NCBI RefSeq assembly: GCF_963675165.1 | Contig: NC_087378.1 | Coordinates: 2,701,525-2,765,524, forward strand | Length of the DNA stretch: 64,000 nt | Source: Halichondria panicea | Taxonomy: Eukaryota; Porifera; Demospongiae; Suberitida; Halichondriidae | Reading direction: 5' to 3' | Shown here: piece by piece, positions 13,239 through 23,785 of the stretch | Layout: every line of letters begins with the position of its first letter | How positions within the stretch are numbered: the stretch's first letter is position 1 | The notes under the pieces: model-generated | What the model saw: the letters and a program-made list of their open reading frames with translations, nothing else | What the model was told of the DNA's origin: nothing | Databases searched by the model: none | Made by a program: the position numbers and the translations under genes

Positions 13239-14139
13239 GATCCATATCCAGTGAATGGAGAACCGACTGAAGCTTGTCTAGGGTCATAGATCAGCTGTGG
13301 GCGCCAAAGCGGTTCTTATCGAGGCTGCTCTAATGTGGCTGCTACCAGTAATAGTCACCGCCGCATGTGTTCACACAAAACCGCGGTTGTCCGAGGTCGT
13401 ATGGCGCGCCGTGTGTTTCAATAACGTCTCTGTGTGTGCAGTGATCATGTCTGTACATGCAGTGATCATGTCTGTACATGCAACCATTAGTCTCTGCATA
13501 TGCAACCATTAGTCTCTGCACATGCAGTGATCATGCAACCATTAGTCTCTGCGTGTGCAGTGATCATGTCTGTACATGCAGTGATCATGTCTGTACATGC
13601 AGTTATCATGTCTGCATATGCAACCATTAGTCTCTGCGTGTGCAGTGATCATCCTTCAACGGAGATAAGCTTCCTTCTTGACTATAAGAGTTCCAGACGA
13701 AGTCTTAGGGCTAACAACAGAAGAAGAAATGCATGGCAAATAGAATAGAAGTTAGTACAAAGTAGATGGAATAAATTTGAACACTCAGAGCAAGCTAATC
13801 GCCTTCAGTAAATAAATAGCAAAAAATGCACACTAGTGCAAGTATTGGGTGAACTCTTTCCCCCCTCAAACATCTCTAGCGTCCTGAACGTATTTGACAC
13901 AGGCTGTCAGGTCATCTACGTATGTGCACGTATGTAAACCACAAAAACTTACCTTTTCCTCTTCTCCATGCAGGATATTGGGGTTGCTGTCTATTTGTTT
14001 GCCGGTTTTTCTTCGTTTTATAGTCACATAAGTACAGCAATCTGATTGGTTTACAAACGTGGCCCCACCCTGTGGCCCATCTAGGGGCCTCCTTCAAGCG
14101 TGCAGAACATTTCTGCAACCTTTTCTCGATCAGTTCGAG
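13239..14139. promoter_or_regulatory. Divergent COE/CPEB intergenic region
   Basis: The COE and CPEB start codons face away from each other about 900 bp apart, so this stretch must contain both promoters unless further 5' exons exist. It contains the TGATCA-rich minisatellite at 13427-13655. A minus-strand exon-like block at about 13966-13998 ends in a good GTAAG donor and resembles COE exon 1. Confidence 0.5.
13427..13655. repeat. TGATCA-containing minisatellite
   Basis: Irregular tandem units alternate 'tgcagtgatcatgtctgtaca' fragments with 'tgcaaccattagtctctgc' fragments. The open reading frames across it (repeats of MSVHAVI type) follow from the repeat and are not a gene. Confidence 0.85.
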
Positions 14140-17100
14140 ATGTTACGATCAGTTCCCCCAGGGCCTAGATCTAGAGCTCCACACAGTGCTAGTACGAGTG
14201 GTAATTTCAACCCTAACTGTCACTTTTACCTTCAAGCCCCGGGAGCCAGCATTCCTCCAGCCCACAGAATTAGAAGTACTTCTCTCTCTGAAGCAAGCTT
14301 CAATCCATGGTCTCCATCAGACAGCAACCCACCCATTCCTGCCACAACTCATGCATCCTTGTGGGCCTACCCTGCATCAAGCATGTGGTCAAATAATAAT
14401 ATTCAGAAGCAGCGAACTCGATCCATCTGTTTTGAGAAGACGTGTCGTTACCTCCGATCGATGGAAACCAACGATATGGTGGAGGATGCACTGTTTAGAG
14501 AAGAGGGAAAGGTAACTTTTTTGTGGTGTACATACGTATACATGCACGTACGTACCTACGTACTTGCATCATACCATAGGATGTCTACATGTACTGTACA
14601 CTATGCGCTTTACACCATCAGTCGTTGCAAAATACATACTCCATTGATTGTATGAGAAAGGGGAACTCCATAAGGCATTCTACGCCTGATTAGGCCATGC
14701 AAAGTCAATTTGTAGTTTCTCAGGCCCTGGCTTGGAATTTGCCAGTTTTCTTAAATATCACGTGACCACAATTTAGAGGCACTAAAAGAAAAGAAAAGGT
14801 GATTGGACCACATGAAAGTAGAAGAAAGTGCTTGTGAAAGTTCAGAGCCAGGAAAATATCTGTAAGAACTTTCAGAACAATGGTGGCAAGGCTTCTGTAT
14901 ATACTGAAAAGAAAGAGATCTCTAACTCGTTAATTGCTCTTGTTATGCCTCGAGGCATAGCCGCAGGAGGGATACGGTAAAGCTGACTGTGCGTGTGTCT
15001 GTTCCAGCTGTAACTGCTCAACGGTTGCAATACGACGAAAACTAACAGCTTCTATAGGCTTCTAGCCACATTCTCTTGGATTTTGATTCGTCGATTAGCA
15101 AACTAAAGCTTCTTTCTCGAGTTATGGCTAGTTTGACTCACATTTAAGGCTGTTGCAGTCTCTTCAGAATCTTTCGTAGCATCATCTGTTCACACAAACT
15201 TTCTATTCAACTTATAAGTTAGCCTTGCACTAAGCGCTAGCTCTTTGTTAGCTACAACAGTCTCAGAAAAGAGCTGTAAAGTAGCTAGCTATAGTAGCCA
15301 TTATTTTGTGAACTTTACTTTTACAGACACACCCCTTATTTCTGTAGATGTAAGCGCATGCACGCTCATCCCCACATGTGAGAATTAAACCCCAGAGAGA
15401 GATCCTTGCAGAATACTTGAGGTCCTGGTAAGCCACAAAACACTACAATGATACAATATGCATGTACACAAGTTTTTTCTTTTCGGTTAAGTGATAATTA
15501 TATACACTTTCTTCTAACAGTCTAATACTGTTTGAGCGAAAGCAAATCTTTCTGAGGTCTTAGTTAGCCACAAAACACTACAATGATCCACAACAATAGA
15601 TGTATGTACATAAATCACATTATACACTTTCTAAAGCAAAAACTCTTCGATAACACTCTAATACTTATTGAGCGGAAGCATATCATGGCGAGAGGCATTA
15701 GCAAGCGCCAGCTTGTTTTAATAGCGGTATGTTTGCACATGACTAAAATTAACTTCCGTTTATTGAGGATGTTAGGGGTGTGTCTTCAATTGAATATCAC
15801 TAGCCTCATTCCGCTTGCTATTTCAGGAATATATAGCCTGAGAAACTACAAATTGACTTTGCATGGCCTTATTACTCATTACATTTCCTGAGTTTTTGTT
15901 ATCCAAATACTATTCATTTGCACCTTTGCTACATGCAGCTGCAGCCGCTCACTCCAGACACAGACAAAGACAGTGGTACCTGTAGTCCATACGGAATACT
16001 GGACTGGGCTGACCCACACAAGACTCGACGGCCCACCACTGTAGACTGTACTGTGCCGGATGCAACCTGTTTCGGTATGGAGTTACTCAAAGTTGAGCTC
16101 TGCTCTAATTTTACATATTGTTTTCCTTGCCTGTTTTTGCCTTTAATGAGTTTGCCAAGATCTTGTTCTAGCATGTCAAGAGTGTTAGTTCTAGCATGCG
16201 CAACAAGTCTTGCCCATGTACTGACCAATTCCCCTACAATGATTCTGCAGGTTGTAAGCAGCAACCCCCCACTTACTCTCTCAGACAGTTCCTATTAGCT
16301 GGCAAATTCACTAGCCTCCTAAACTGCAATCACATTTACTCTCGCAAGGTCTTTGTCGGTGGACTACCTCCGGACTACCTGGATGACCGTAAGTATCGAT
16401 TTTTTATTTTACGGACTACTTTGATGCCGTTACTACAATTTACATGATATTTACGTGATGTGTTTCTCGTCTCACTGCAGAAGTCATCAAGAGCATCTTT
16501 GCTCGTTTTGGATCTCTCTCTGTGGACTGGCCGCACAAACTTCACACCAAGTCCTGTGTGCCCCCTAGAGGTGAGCTGTGGTTTGATACTGATACTACAT
16601 GTATCTGTATTGTTAACACTCTTGCCACATGTGTATTGTATATTAGGTTGGAAGGTCATACTTGTCAGATTGTGTGTTTGTCTTCATTATCAGGGGTCTT
16701 CATTATCGCTCTCTTGAAGGACTACCTTTCACACCTGTCCTTATGTTAGATATGGTGGGGTGGCTCCTTATAAATTATTGTCTACTCAACCCCATAGAGG
16801 GATATTACATCATTCACTAGCTAATTAAAACTAGTTCACTGTGTTCAGATTTTAAATTTCTATTTTCAGATCTGCCAGTAGTAGCTGGTAGTTACCCCCA
16901 AAATAAGGCCTAGTATAACATTAAATTTTGTTCCCATCACTGAGTCCGATCTCTGTATTGGGTCAATTGATCTGTGATAGCCATTTAATGTATTTCCCTT
17001 GTTACAGGCTACGCTTTCCTTCTGTTCAAAGATGAGTCTTCAGTACACAAGCTCCTTTTCTCCTGCTCCTCTGAGAGCAACAAGTACTTTATCTACATTC

Positions 17101-18095
17101 CCACTAACACAATGACCAAGAAGAAGGTATGTGTAATGTTATATTATTATCTACACTGTGCCTAGCAATCACCCCCAGCTTTCCACAAGGCCTTGCTAAC
17201 TATTACATTAGGGAAGCTTAGCTTACATTTTACAGTAAGTGTTTTTCAGCCAAAACTATCTTATCCCTAGGTTCAGATAAGGCCATGGTGTTTGCCTGAT
17301 GGTATATGTGTCAAGGAGCCCTCGCATAATATTGATCTTCGCAAAGCTGTGTTCATAGGCGGAGTCCCTCGACCTCTCAAAGCTGTTGAACTGGCTCAGA
17401 TCATGAGGGACAAGTATGGTAGCGTTATGCTGGTAGCCATTGTCTGTGACACTGACCTAAAATATCCTAAAGGTACACCTACATAATTAGGTTCAAAATT
17501 TATTTCTACTGCCACCTCAGAAACACATGTACCTAATGTTTTGCAAGCATTATGTGAACTTGACTACTAAATATACGATCTTTGCCAGAACGCAATAGTT
17601 AGATCGCAGAGTTAATTTTTCTGCTGATTTGGCTCATTCGCAAAGGTTTTTTCCGCAAAGCTAAATATTCAGTATGTACCGTTGGGAATGAAGTTTCGTA
17701 GGTTTTTGCCTTTATGGAATGTGTTTTCTCCCAGGTGCTGCCTGTGTTGTGTTCTCCTCTCATGCCAGCTACATAGCAGCTGTGTCTGCCCGGTTTATGC
17801 AGCTCAATTATGCCAGCATGGACAAGAAGGTGACCCTTTAATTACTTACGAAAGCATCGTTGGTGCTGATGCCTCGGTGGAGGCGCCAACGCTTTATAGA
17901 AATAAAGCTAGTAACTAACCAAAGTTAGAGGTATGATTTTTGCTTGTATAGCGGGTAATTTTCGAGGGACAAAATATTTGTGGTTCAGCAATATTGATAC
18001 ATTTCGTGGGTAATATGTTTGTGCAATCCAAAATAACGGGACTAGATACTAGAAGCCTAGAACTCTTACTTTCACTTCATTTCATTGAGCACTCT

Positions 18096-18155
<60 letters not shown>

Positions 18156-19152
18156 CTATCTTGACTAATGCCATGCTAATTCAAAGTTAGAGGTATGATT
18201 TTTGCTAAAAGAACCACATAGACCCATCCCCACTATCAGCCACCAGAAAACCTGACCTTATAAGATTAGGCTCCATGCAGTTTACACAACACTACAGCCA
18301 AGTTAACAGCTTGCCCTCATAGCTTGCAATAATTATTCAGCATGGCCCCAAGTGAATAGCTTACAGTAAGTATTCAGTGTACTAGTTGTATGTAACTCTG
18401 GATGAATGGGGAGGGTTGGTGCACCGTTAAAGACTCTTTAACCCATCATTCTTGACTCTCAAGGTCGGGCATCTGTTTGCCTTTTTTTATACCTGTATTC
18501 TTTTATACTGTCTGCTCCTTTTTTGTTTTTTGTTTCTGGTATACTGTAGTCCCATAACTATTTAGTGAAGAGCCTTTTACACTTTCTAAGCCCTATCAAA
18601 TAATGTAGTAAAATAACCTAGACACAAAGTCATGTATGTAAGACTCCATAAGCTAACTGAAAATAATCTGCTAGCAGTGAAGGCTGGATTCCAACCATTG
18701 TAGAAGCTTTCCGTTTGATTGGGAGGGTGTGCATGCAGATAGACAATCCTTGCCCACCCAATACCTTTTGTATACCCTTCAATCAAACACACACACTACT
18801 ATCTTGACTAATGCCATGCTAATTCAAAGTTAGAGGTATGGTTTTTGCTAAAAGAACCACATAGACCCATCCCCACTATCAGCTACTACCACCACAAAAC
18901 ATGTCCTAATTTTGAATGTTCTCTGTTCAGATTGAGATCCAACCATACGTTCTGGAGGGCCAGATGTGCGATGAGTGTCACGGTGTGCAGTGTAACAAAA
19001 AGCCTGCTCCTTTCTACTGTGCCAGTCTAAACTGCTTGCAGTATTACTGTGAATACTGCTGGGCCACCATCCACTCCATGCCGGGAAAACAGAATCACCG
19101 ACCATTGCAGAAAAACTTAACAAAACTCCCTTCTGCTGAGAATGTTAATTGA
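14140..19152 (+). CDS. Cytoplasmic polyadenylation element-binding protein (CPEB1-like)
   Basis: RNA-binding regulator of mRNA polyadenylation and translation in the cytoplasm. Eight exons give about 457 residues: a Ser/Pro-rich N-terminal region (exon 14140-14511), a linker, RRM1 (KVFVGGLPPDYLDD ... FARFGSLSVDWP ... GYAFLLFKDE), RRM2 (KAVFIGGVPRPLKAVELA ... GAACVVFSSHASY) and a C-terminal zinc-binding ZZ domain in exon 18931-19152. The ZZ domain has the expected Cys/His array: CDEC, CNKK, FYC, LNC, YYCEYC, then H and NHRPL. The family order RRM-RRM-ZZ is intact. I chose ATG 14140 because the open frame further upstream (from 14059) begins only with GTG. Transposable elements enlarge introns 1 and 7. 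CPEB1 is the closest type, but the sub-class was not tested by phylogeny. Confidence 0.92.
14691..15870. mobile_element. About 1.2-kb TIR element in CPEB intron 1
   Basis: AGGCCATGCAAAGTCAATTT at the left end is matched by AAATTGACTTTGCATGGCCT at the right, and pairing extends through TTTCTCAGG. Inside, a block of about 120 bp ('ccacaaaacactacaatgat') is repeated directly at about 15430 and 15570. A single-ended or shorter relative lies at about 19487-19735. No transposase is visible. Confidence 0.75.
18095..18260. repeat. CA microsatellite plus unit 1 of an intronic duplication
   Basis: A (CG)n/(CA)n run of about 50 bp is followed by a block starting 'ctactatcttgactaatgcc' that recurs at 18788-18900, directly before the last CPEB exon. 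The end of the intron has therefore been duplicated. Confidence 0.8.
18788..18900. repeat. Unit 2 of the intronic duplication
   Basis: Second copy of the block at 18145-18260, almost identical, including 'aaagttagaggtatg' and 'ccacatagacccatcccc'. It sits next to the acceptor of the CPEB zinc-domain exon. Confidence 0.8.
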
Positions 19153-20184
19153 ACTCGGTGTTTGGAACGTCATCACTTTTGGTTTTATGACACGTCATCT
19201 TCTTATTTATTTTCATGATTGCTCATTGTGTTTGGAACTCATTTAGTTTCTATTCCAACTTTGTATGTTTTGTGCATGACTAGTCTATATTGCAATTATT
19301 TACAGCTTCTTATTGAGAACTTTTACTTTTAAAATGGTATGTACTACGATATTATAGCTCTCAGTCAATCTACTCAAGCTATGTATAGGGTTTCTTGCAA
19401 GTTATGTCTAATCCAATGTTTCGTTTCCCTGCAATTATTATAGGCTTTCCCTTAGCACATTAATTAAATTATTAATGCTCATTAGGCCAAGCAGAGTCAA
19501 TTTGTAGTTTCTCAGGCTATTATTCCTAAAATAGCAAGCGGCATTTTATGATAATGATATTCATATAATTTTAATTAAAAACACACCCCTAACTTCCTCC
19601 ATAAGCGGAAGTGCATAATTTTTACTTATTAATTTTAGTCATAATTATTTCATGACCAAAAAACCATGCAAATTTATCCTTTTCTTTTCTTTTAGTGCCT
19701 TTAATTTTAGGTCACGTGATATTTAATTACTTCTTCTGTTCTTGCCCCATCAGGTTCATATTGAACACTCCACACCTACTATGTATACTAGTTTACATGT
19801 ACAGTGTGTATTATGTATTCCCATGATCTACTGGCAATGCTATTACCCCCCCCCATACAGATACAGGAAGTCACATTACTCTCTGCATACATCTGATGTA
19901 CAGTATGCCTATGTTCGATACTCTCTCTCTATCATAATTATACTCTTGGAAAATGCAATTCAATTCCGGATGCCTTTGAGGATTTAGTGGTTAGTATTTA
20001 AAATTTTATAGAGGGCAAAATGTCAATGCTGTTTACATTTACGCATTCTTGTGGGTTTTTTAGCAAACTAGTATGAATATCGGTGCTTGGTATTGCCAGG
20101 AGTGGTATTGCTCATATAGAATCTCATAATAGATACAAAAACTGATGATCATTATAATAAATGATGCCACTGGGTTATCAGTTA
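19153..20184. other. Intergenic, convergent CPEB and homeobox 3' ends
   Basis: No gene is recognised. The stretch contains a relative of the 14.7-15.9 kb element at about 19487-19735 ('agtcaatttgtagtttctca' and, later, 'tcttttagtgcc' with 'ggtcacgtgatat'). Confidence 0.5.
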
Positions 20185-23100
20185 TCAGTGAGTGTGATGA
20201 ACGGTCCATGAACTGTAAGGAAAGGTCGTGTGTAGTTGAAGAGTGTTGAAAGGAGAAATTCCATTATCAGAGGGAGAGTTTAGGATGGAAGTGGGTGATG
20301 GGCTGGTAGGTGAACGGAAGCCTGTTGCTGTGGCTCCCCAACTGGTTTCAATGTGGTCTGGAGGTGTAGTCTTGTCTATGGTCTCGGAGGCACACAATTG
20401 AGGGCTGCTTGCGGCGGTGGTGGAGCCGGGGGAGGATGCCGTGGCTTTAGATCCTTTATCTCCTGAGGTTGCTTTCTCAGCTGTCCTCCATTTTGCACGT
20501 CTGTTTTGGAACCACACCTGCAATAGTTAATAAAAGTGTTGGTAAAACAGTTGCAGCACTTTTAAGTATACGCTTACAATAAACAACATTATAGATCGAG
20601 AGCATGGTGTTTATCACTCTAGCATTGTAGCAAGCCACTGCAATTAACTATTACACACCTGCACTCTTGCTTCAGTGAGGTGAATCAATATGGCCAGTTT
20701 TTCCCTCATAAAGACATTAGGGCAACGGGTCTTTTTGAATGTTTTCTCTAACTCTTCCAGTTGGTAGGTGGTGAAGACAGTTCTGCGGCGTCTCTGCTTG
20801 CCCCTTGCGCTAAGCTGCTATATGCAGCAAAGGTCAAGAACACAGAACAAGAATGTTTAATCCTTCATTAAACCATTAGAAGTGTAGTAGGTTTCTTAGC
20901 TGGATAGTAAACCTGAGGGAATGTAGTGGCTGAAGCAAGCCACTAATTGAAGTGGCAGCAGCCAGGACAATTAGTGGCTTCTCCCAGGGTTACTATCCAG
21001 CTAAGAAACCATACTACCAAGGGCGTATAAATTATATATATTTTATATTTTTATATTCCTTGATACTACACATGGTCTATCTCCGCTTAGAAAAATGCAT
21101 TTTTGTGGGTACAGGGTTTTGCAGAATTCTTGCAACAGGGCTAAACAGACACAGCAATGACTTCCATATATGGAAGTCAACTGCTGACTTATAATAATAA
21201 TTATTATAGTGTACATGTCCAGGTATATGTATAATGAAAGATGTCCTGTGAGCCTAAGAGAGCATCAGCTTATTTATATTCATAAGGTGGTGGATGGTAC
21301 ACCAGGTGGATGCAGGGCAAATATTGTTGTGATGTTGGTGTGTGCAGAACTGTTGGCATAGCTGTGTATTGACTGATCATTATCAGTTGTTTTTAGTGCC
21401 ATTTTGAGGTTTTGGCATTCTTCAAAATAATAACCAGACAGAAGATGGCAAAGCAAAGAAGTGAGAGGAGCATACCTTCAAGACATGCAAATTTTCAATG
21501 GTCATCCTGAAATGTTGATGAGACAGCAGCTGACAGAAGAAATTGCCAGAGGAGATTTGGTTACAATATAAGGCCTATAAGGGGCAAGGCATCTGTCTTC
21601 AAGCTTATCAATATCAGCCAATACCACTGTTTGGAGGGTGTCATTTATTAACTGTTCCGGTATCATTGAAAAGAGCAACAGTTCTTACAAACTTATGAAT
21701 ATAAGCTGATGCTCTCTGGACATATTTCAATTCAAATGATTATACACATACCAGGGTGTCTGTCATACAGGATTTTGAATTAGAGGGGATTTTGAAGAGT
21801 CACCAGAACATTAAAAAAAAAGTCAACAGTTATTTCAATACCCTACCGGCTATATGGATACTTAGTCGTATGACTGAGTGGATTGGAGCCAGAGGGGAAT
21901 AATCATACATCCCTGTATGCTGCATATCATGTACATGTATACACATAATAATTATTAGTTGACTTCCATATATGGAAGTCATTGCAATGTCTGTTTAGCC
22001 CTGTTGCAAGGATTTTGCAAAACCCTGTAATACATAATTATGGTGACCAACCTAATCACATAGAAACAGCCCCCATAAAGTCAATTTAGGAAACACACAA
22101 TCATACAAGTGAGCAGTATTAGAGTCGCATAATACAAACAAGCATTAAAGGAATTATTCCCTGTGCTCTTCCTATGCTCAATATAAGGAAGCATATACAG
22201 GTGGCTGCAAGGCCAGGTGAAACACACTTGTCTAGCAAATAACACTTACTGGTTAGAATTATAAAAGCTGAGAACAAACACATTATGACTGGGCTAACCT
22301 GGGTGACAGATATCTCCTTGTCCATCAGGTTGTTGGAGTTACTAGAGTTTGTGTTGACAGAATGGGTAGGAGCAGTGCTACTCTTGGAGCTTCCCAGTGA
22401 GGCCAGACCGGCCAACCGTTTACTCTCAATGAATTCCTCCCACGACGGACGAGTACTTCCTTCTCCAATCGACTGTTTGCGTAAAAGTCCATTGCTACTT
22501 GCGTACCTATCAATCCCGTGGTGGTTACGAGCAAGAACAGTGCTTTGAGAGTGGATCCTTCTGCGTTTGTATTCAAAGTCCATTGATGCTGACTTGCTAG
22601 ACTCAGTGAACAGACTCCTCTTCACAGTATTCTGACGTTTTGGCATAGGAGTGGGAGAAATCAGATGATGTTTATGGCACAGTTTATATTTTTGAGCTTC
22701 TTTCAAGCAGTCATCGACTTCACATAATCTCCGCCATTGTGTACCATTGAACTTTCGCATAACGCCGCTTTCTGGGGTAACAATAATTTCTCCTTTCTTA
22801 GCTCTTTTGAATTTGAATTTCCCTCTCGGTATAAAATATTTCAGTTCACTTGCAGTATCTATAAGAAAACGAAACAGTTACATGTTGCAACTAGCTACAA
22901 GGTATAGTGTACACAAACAAGCCCTGAGGGCAGAAATACAAGCCTTTTACAAGACCCACTTATACATGTAGCTATAATACAAAATAGTATAATTTATCAT
23001 GTACCAGCTCTTATGCAGCTACAGAGTCCTGTTCCTAGTTCTTACCTAAATGCAGAAGTCCTGGTGGTGGTGCAGGGGCCATCACTAGATTGCTAGTAGT

Positions 23101-23241
23101 GCCTAGATGCATTGTAGTGGAGGGTAGAGACGTTGGGATCTGAGGTTTCTGGTCGAGCATGTGATGGTTGCTGTCCACCAGGCCACCATAGCCCGGTGGG
23201 CTTGTCAGAGAGGATGAGTAGAGGACACTACTGCTGTCCAT
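20185..23241 (-). CDS. Paired-like homeobox protein with upstream Cys/His motif
   Basis: Four phase-consistent exons (23241-23046, 22858-22299, 20817-20659, 20517-20185) encode 415 residues. Exons 3 and 4 give a homeodomain at about residues 257-316: [37 protein letters not shown]. Gln at position 50, Asn 51 and Arg 53 are present, and the paired-like pattern is clear although the usual YP pair reads CP. Exon 2 begins with a basic segment ([15 protein letters not shown]) leading into [18 protein letters not shown] and then KYKLCHKHH. This C-x4-C-x9-C-x2-H spacing could bind zinc; I do not recognise it as part of a known homeobox class. The rest of exon 2 and the C-terminal tail are Ser/Thr/Pro-rich. 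Both exon-exon junctions around the homeodomain are phase 0. A 916-bp mobile element fills intron 2. Confidence 0.88.
21112..22027. mobile_element. 916-bp TIR element, copy 2
   Basis: This element has the same ends, palindromic inner TIR and length as the element at 8458-9373, with only scattered substitutions and small indels. It is flanked by TA and lies in intron 2 of the homeobox gene. Confidence 0.88.
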
Positions 23242-23294
23242 ATTACAAGCTGAAATTGTTAGATTATTCTTCTGCAAACCTTATATATGTATAC

Positions 23295-23575
23295 CGGAGG
23301 ACACTGTGATATTGGAGGTTATAAAGAAGGAGTAGATGTAGCAATACAGTTGACGCATGCGCAGACACTACTGTGGATAGGCACCTCCTTCAAGGAGGGC
23401 GGCGGCGCTCGACTACATCTGATTGCAGCCCTTCCACCAGCACACACACACGAAGATTCCATATTGTTCAAGTTAGTGGTTGCATGCTCGAGGCCTGGTT
23501 ACTAGTGTCTGCGCATGCCATTGTTACATCTACTCCTTCTTTATAACCTCCAATATCACAGTCTCCTCCCTATTG
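23295..23575. repeat. Inverted repeat with GCATGCGCA motifs beside the gap
   Basis: The left arm, containing 'gtgatattggaggttataaa', and its inverted copy at the right (23520-23567) continue into a CATGCGCAGACACTA segment on both sides. The loop is about 120-150 bp. CATGCGCA resembles an NRF1-type site and lies just upstream of the homeobox start codon. It may be a small mobile element, promoter structure or fold-back assembly product. Confidence 0.7.
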
Positions 23576-23585
23576 ACATGCTCTG

Positions 23586-23785
23586 NNNNNNNNNNNNNNN
23601 NNNNNNNNNNNNNNNNNNNNNNNNNNNNNNNNNNNNNNNNNNNNNNNNNNNNNNNNNNNNNNNNNNNNNNNNNNNNNNNNNNNNNNNNNNNNNNNNNNNN
23701 NNNNNNNNNNNNNNNNNNNNNNNNNNNNNNNNNNNNNNNNNNNNNNNNNNNNNNNNNNNNNNNNNNNNNNNNNNNNNNNNNNNNN
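23586..23785. other. Assembly gap (200 N)
   Basis: Exactly 200 unknown bases. The round size suggests a placeholder, so the true distance is unknown. Open frames running through the gap are artefacts. Confidence 1.

Noticed and set aside
13427-13655. Possible CRISPR-like array
   Set aside because: Units are irregular and interleaved without unique spacers, and the window is eukaryotic; it is a minisatellite.
15583-15891. 102-codon open frame
   Set aside because: It falls inside the TIR element of CPEB intron 1 and is made of its repeated interior and right terminus.
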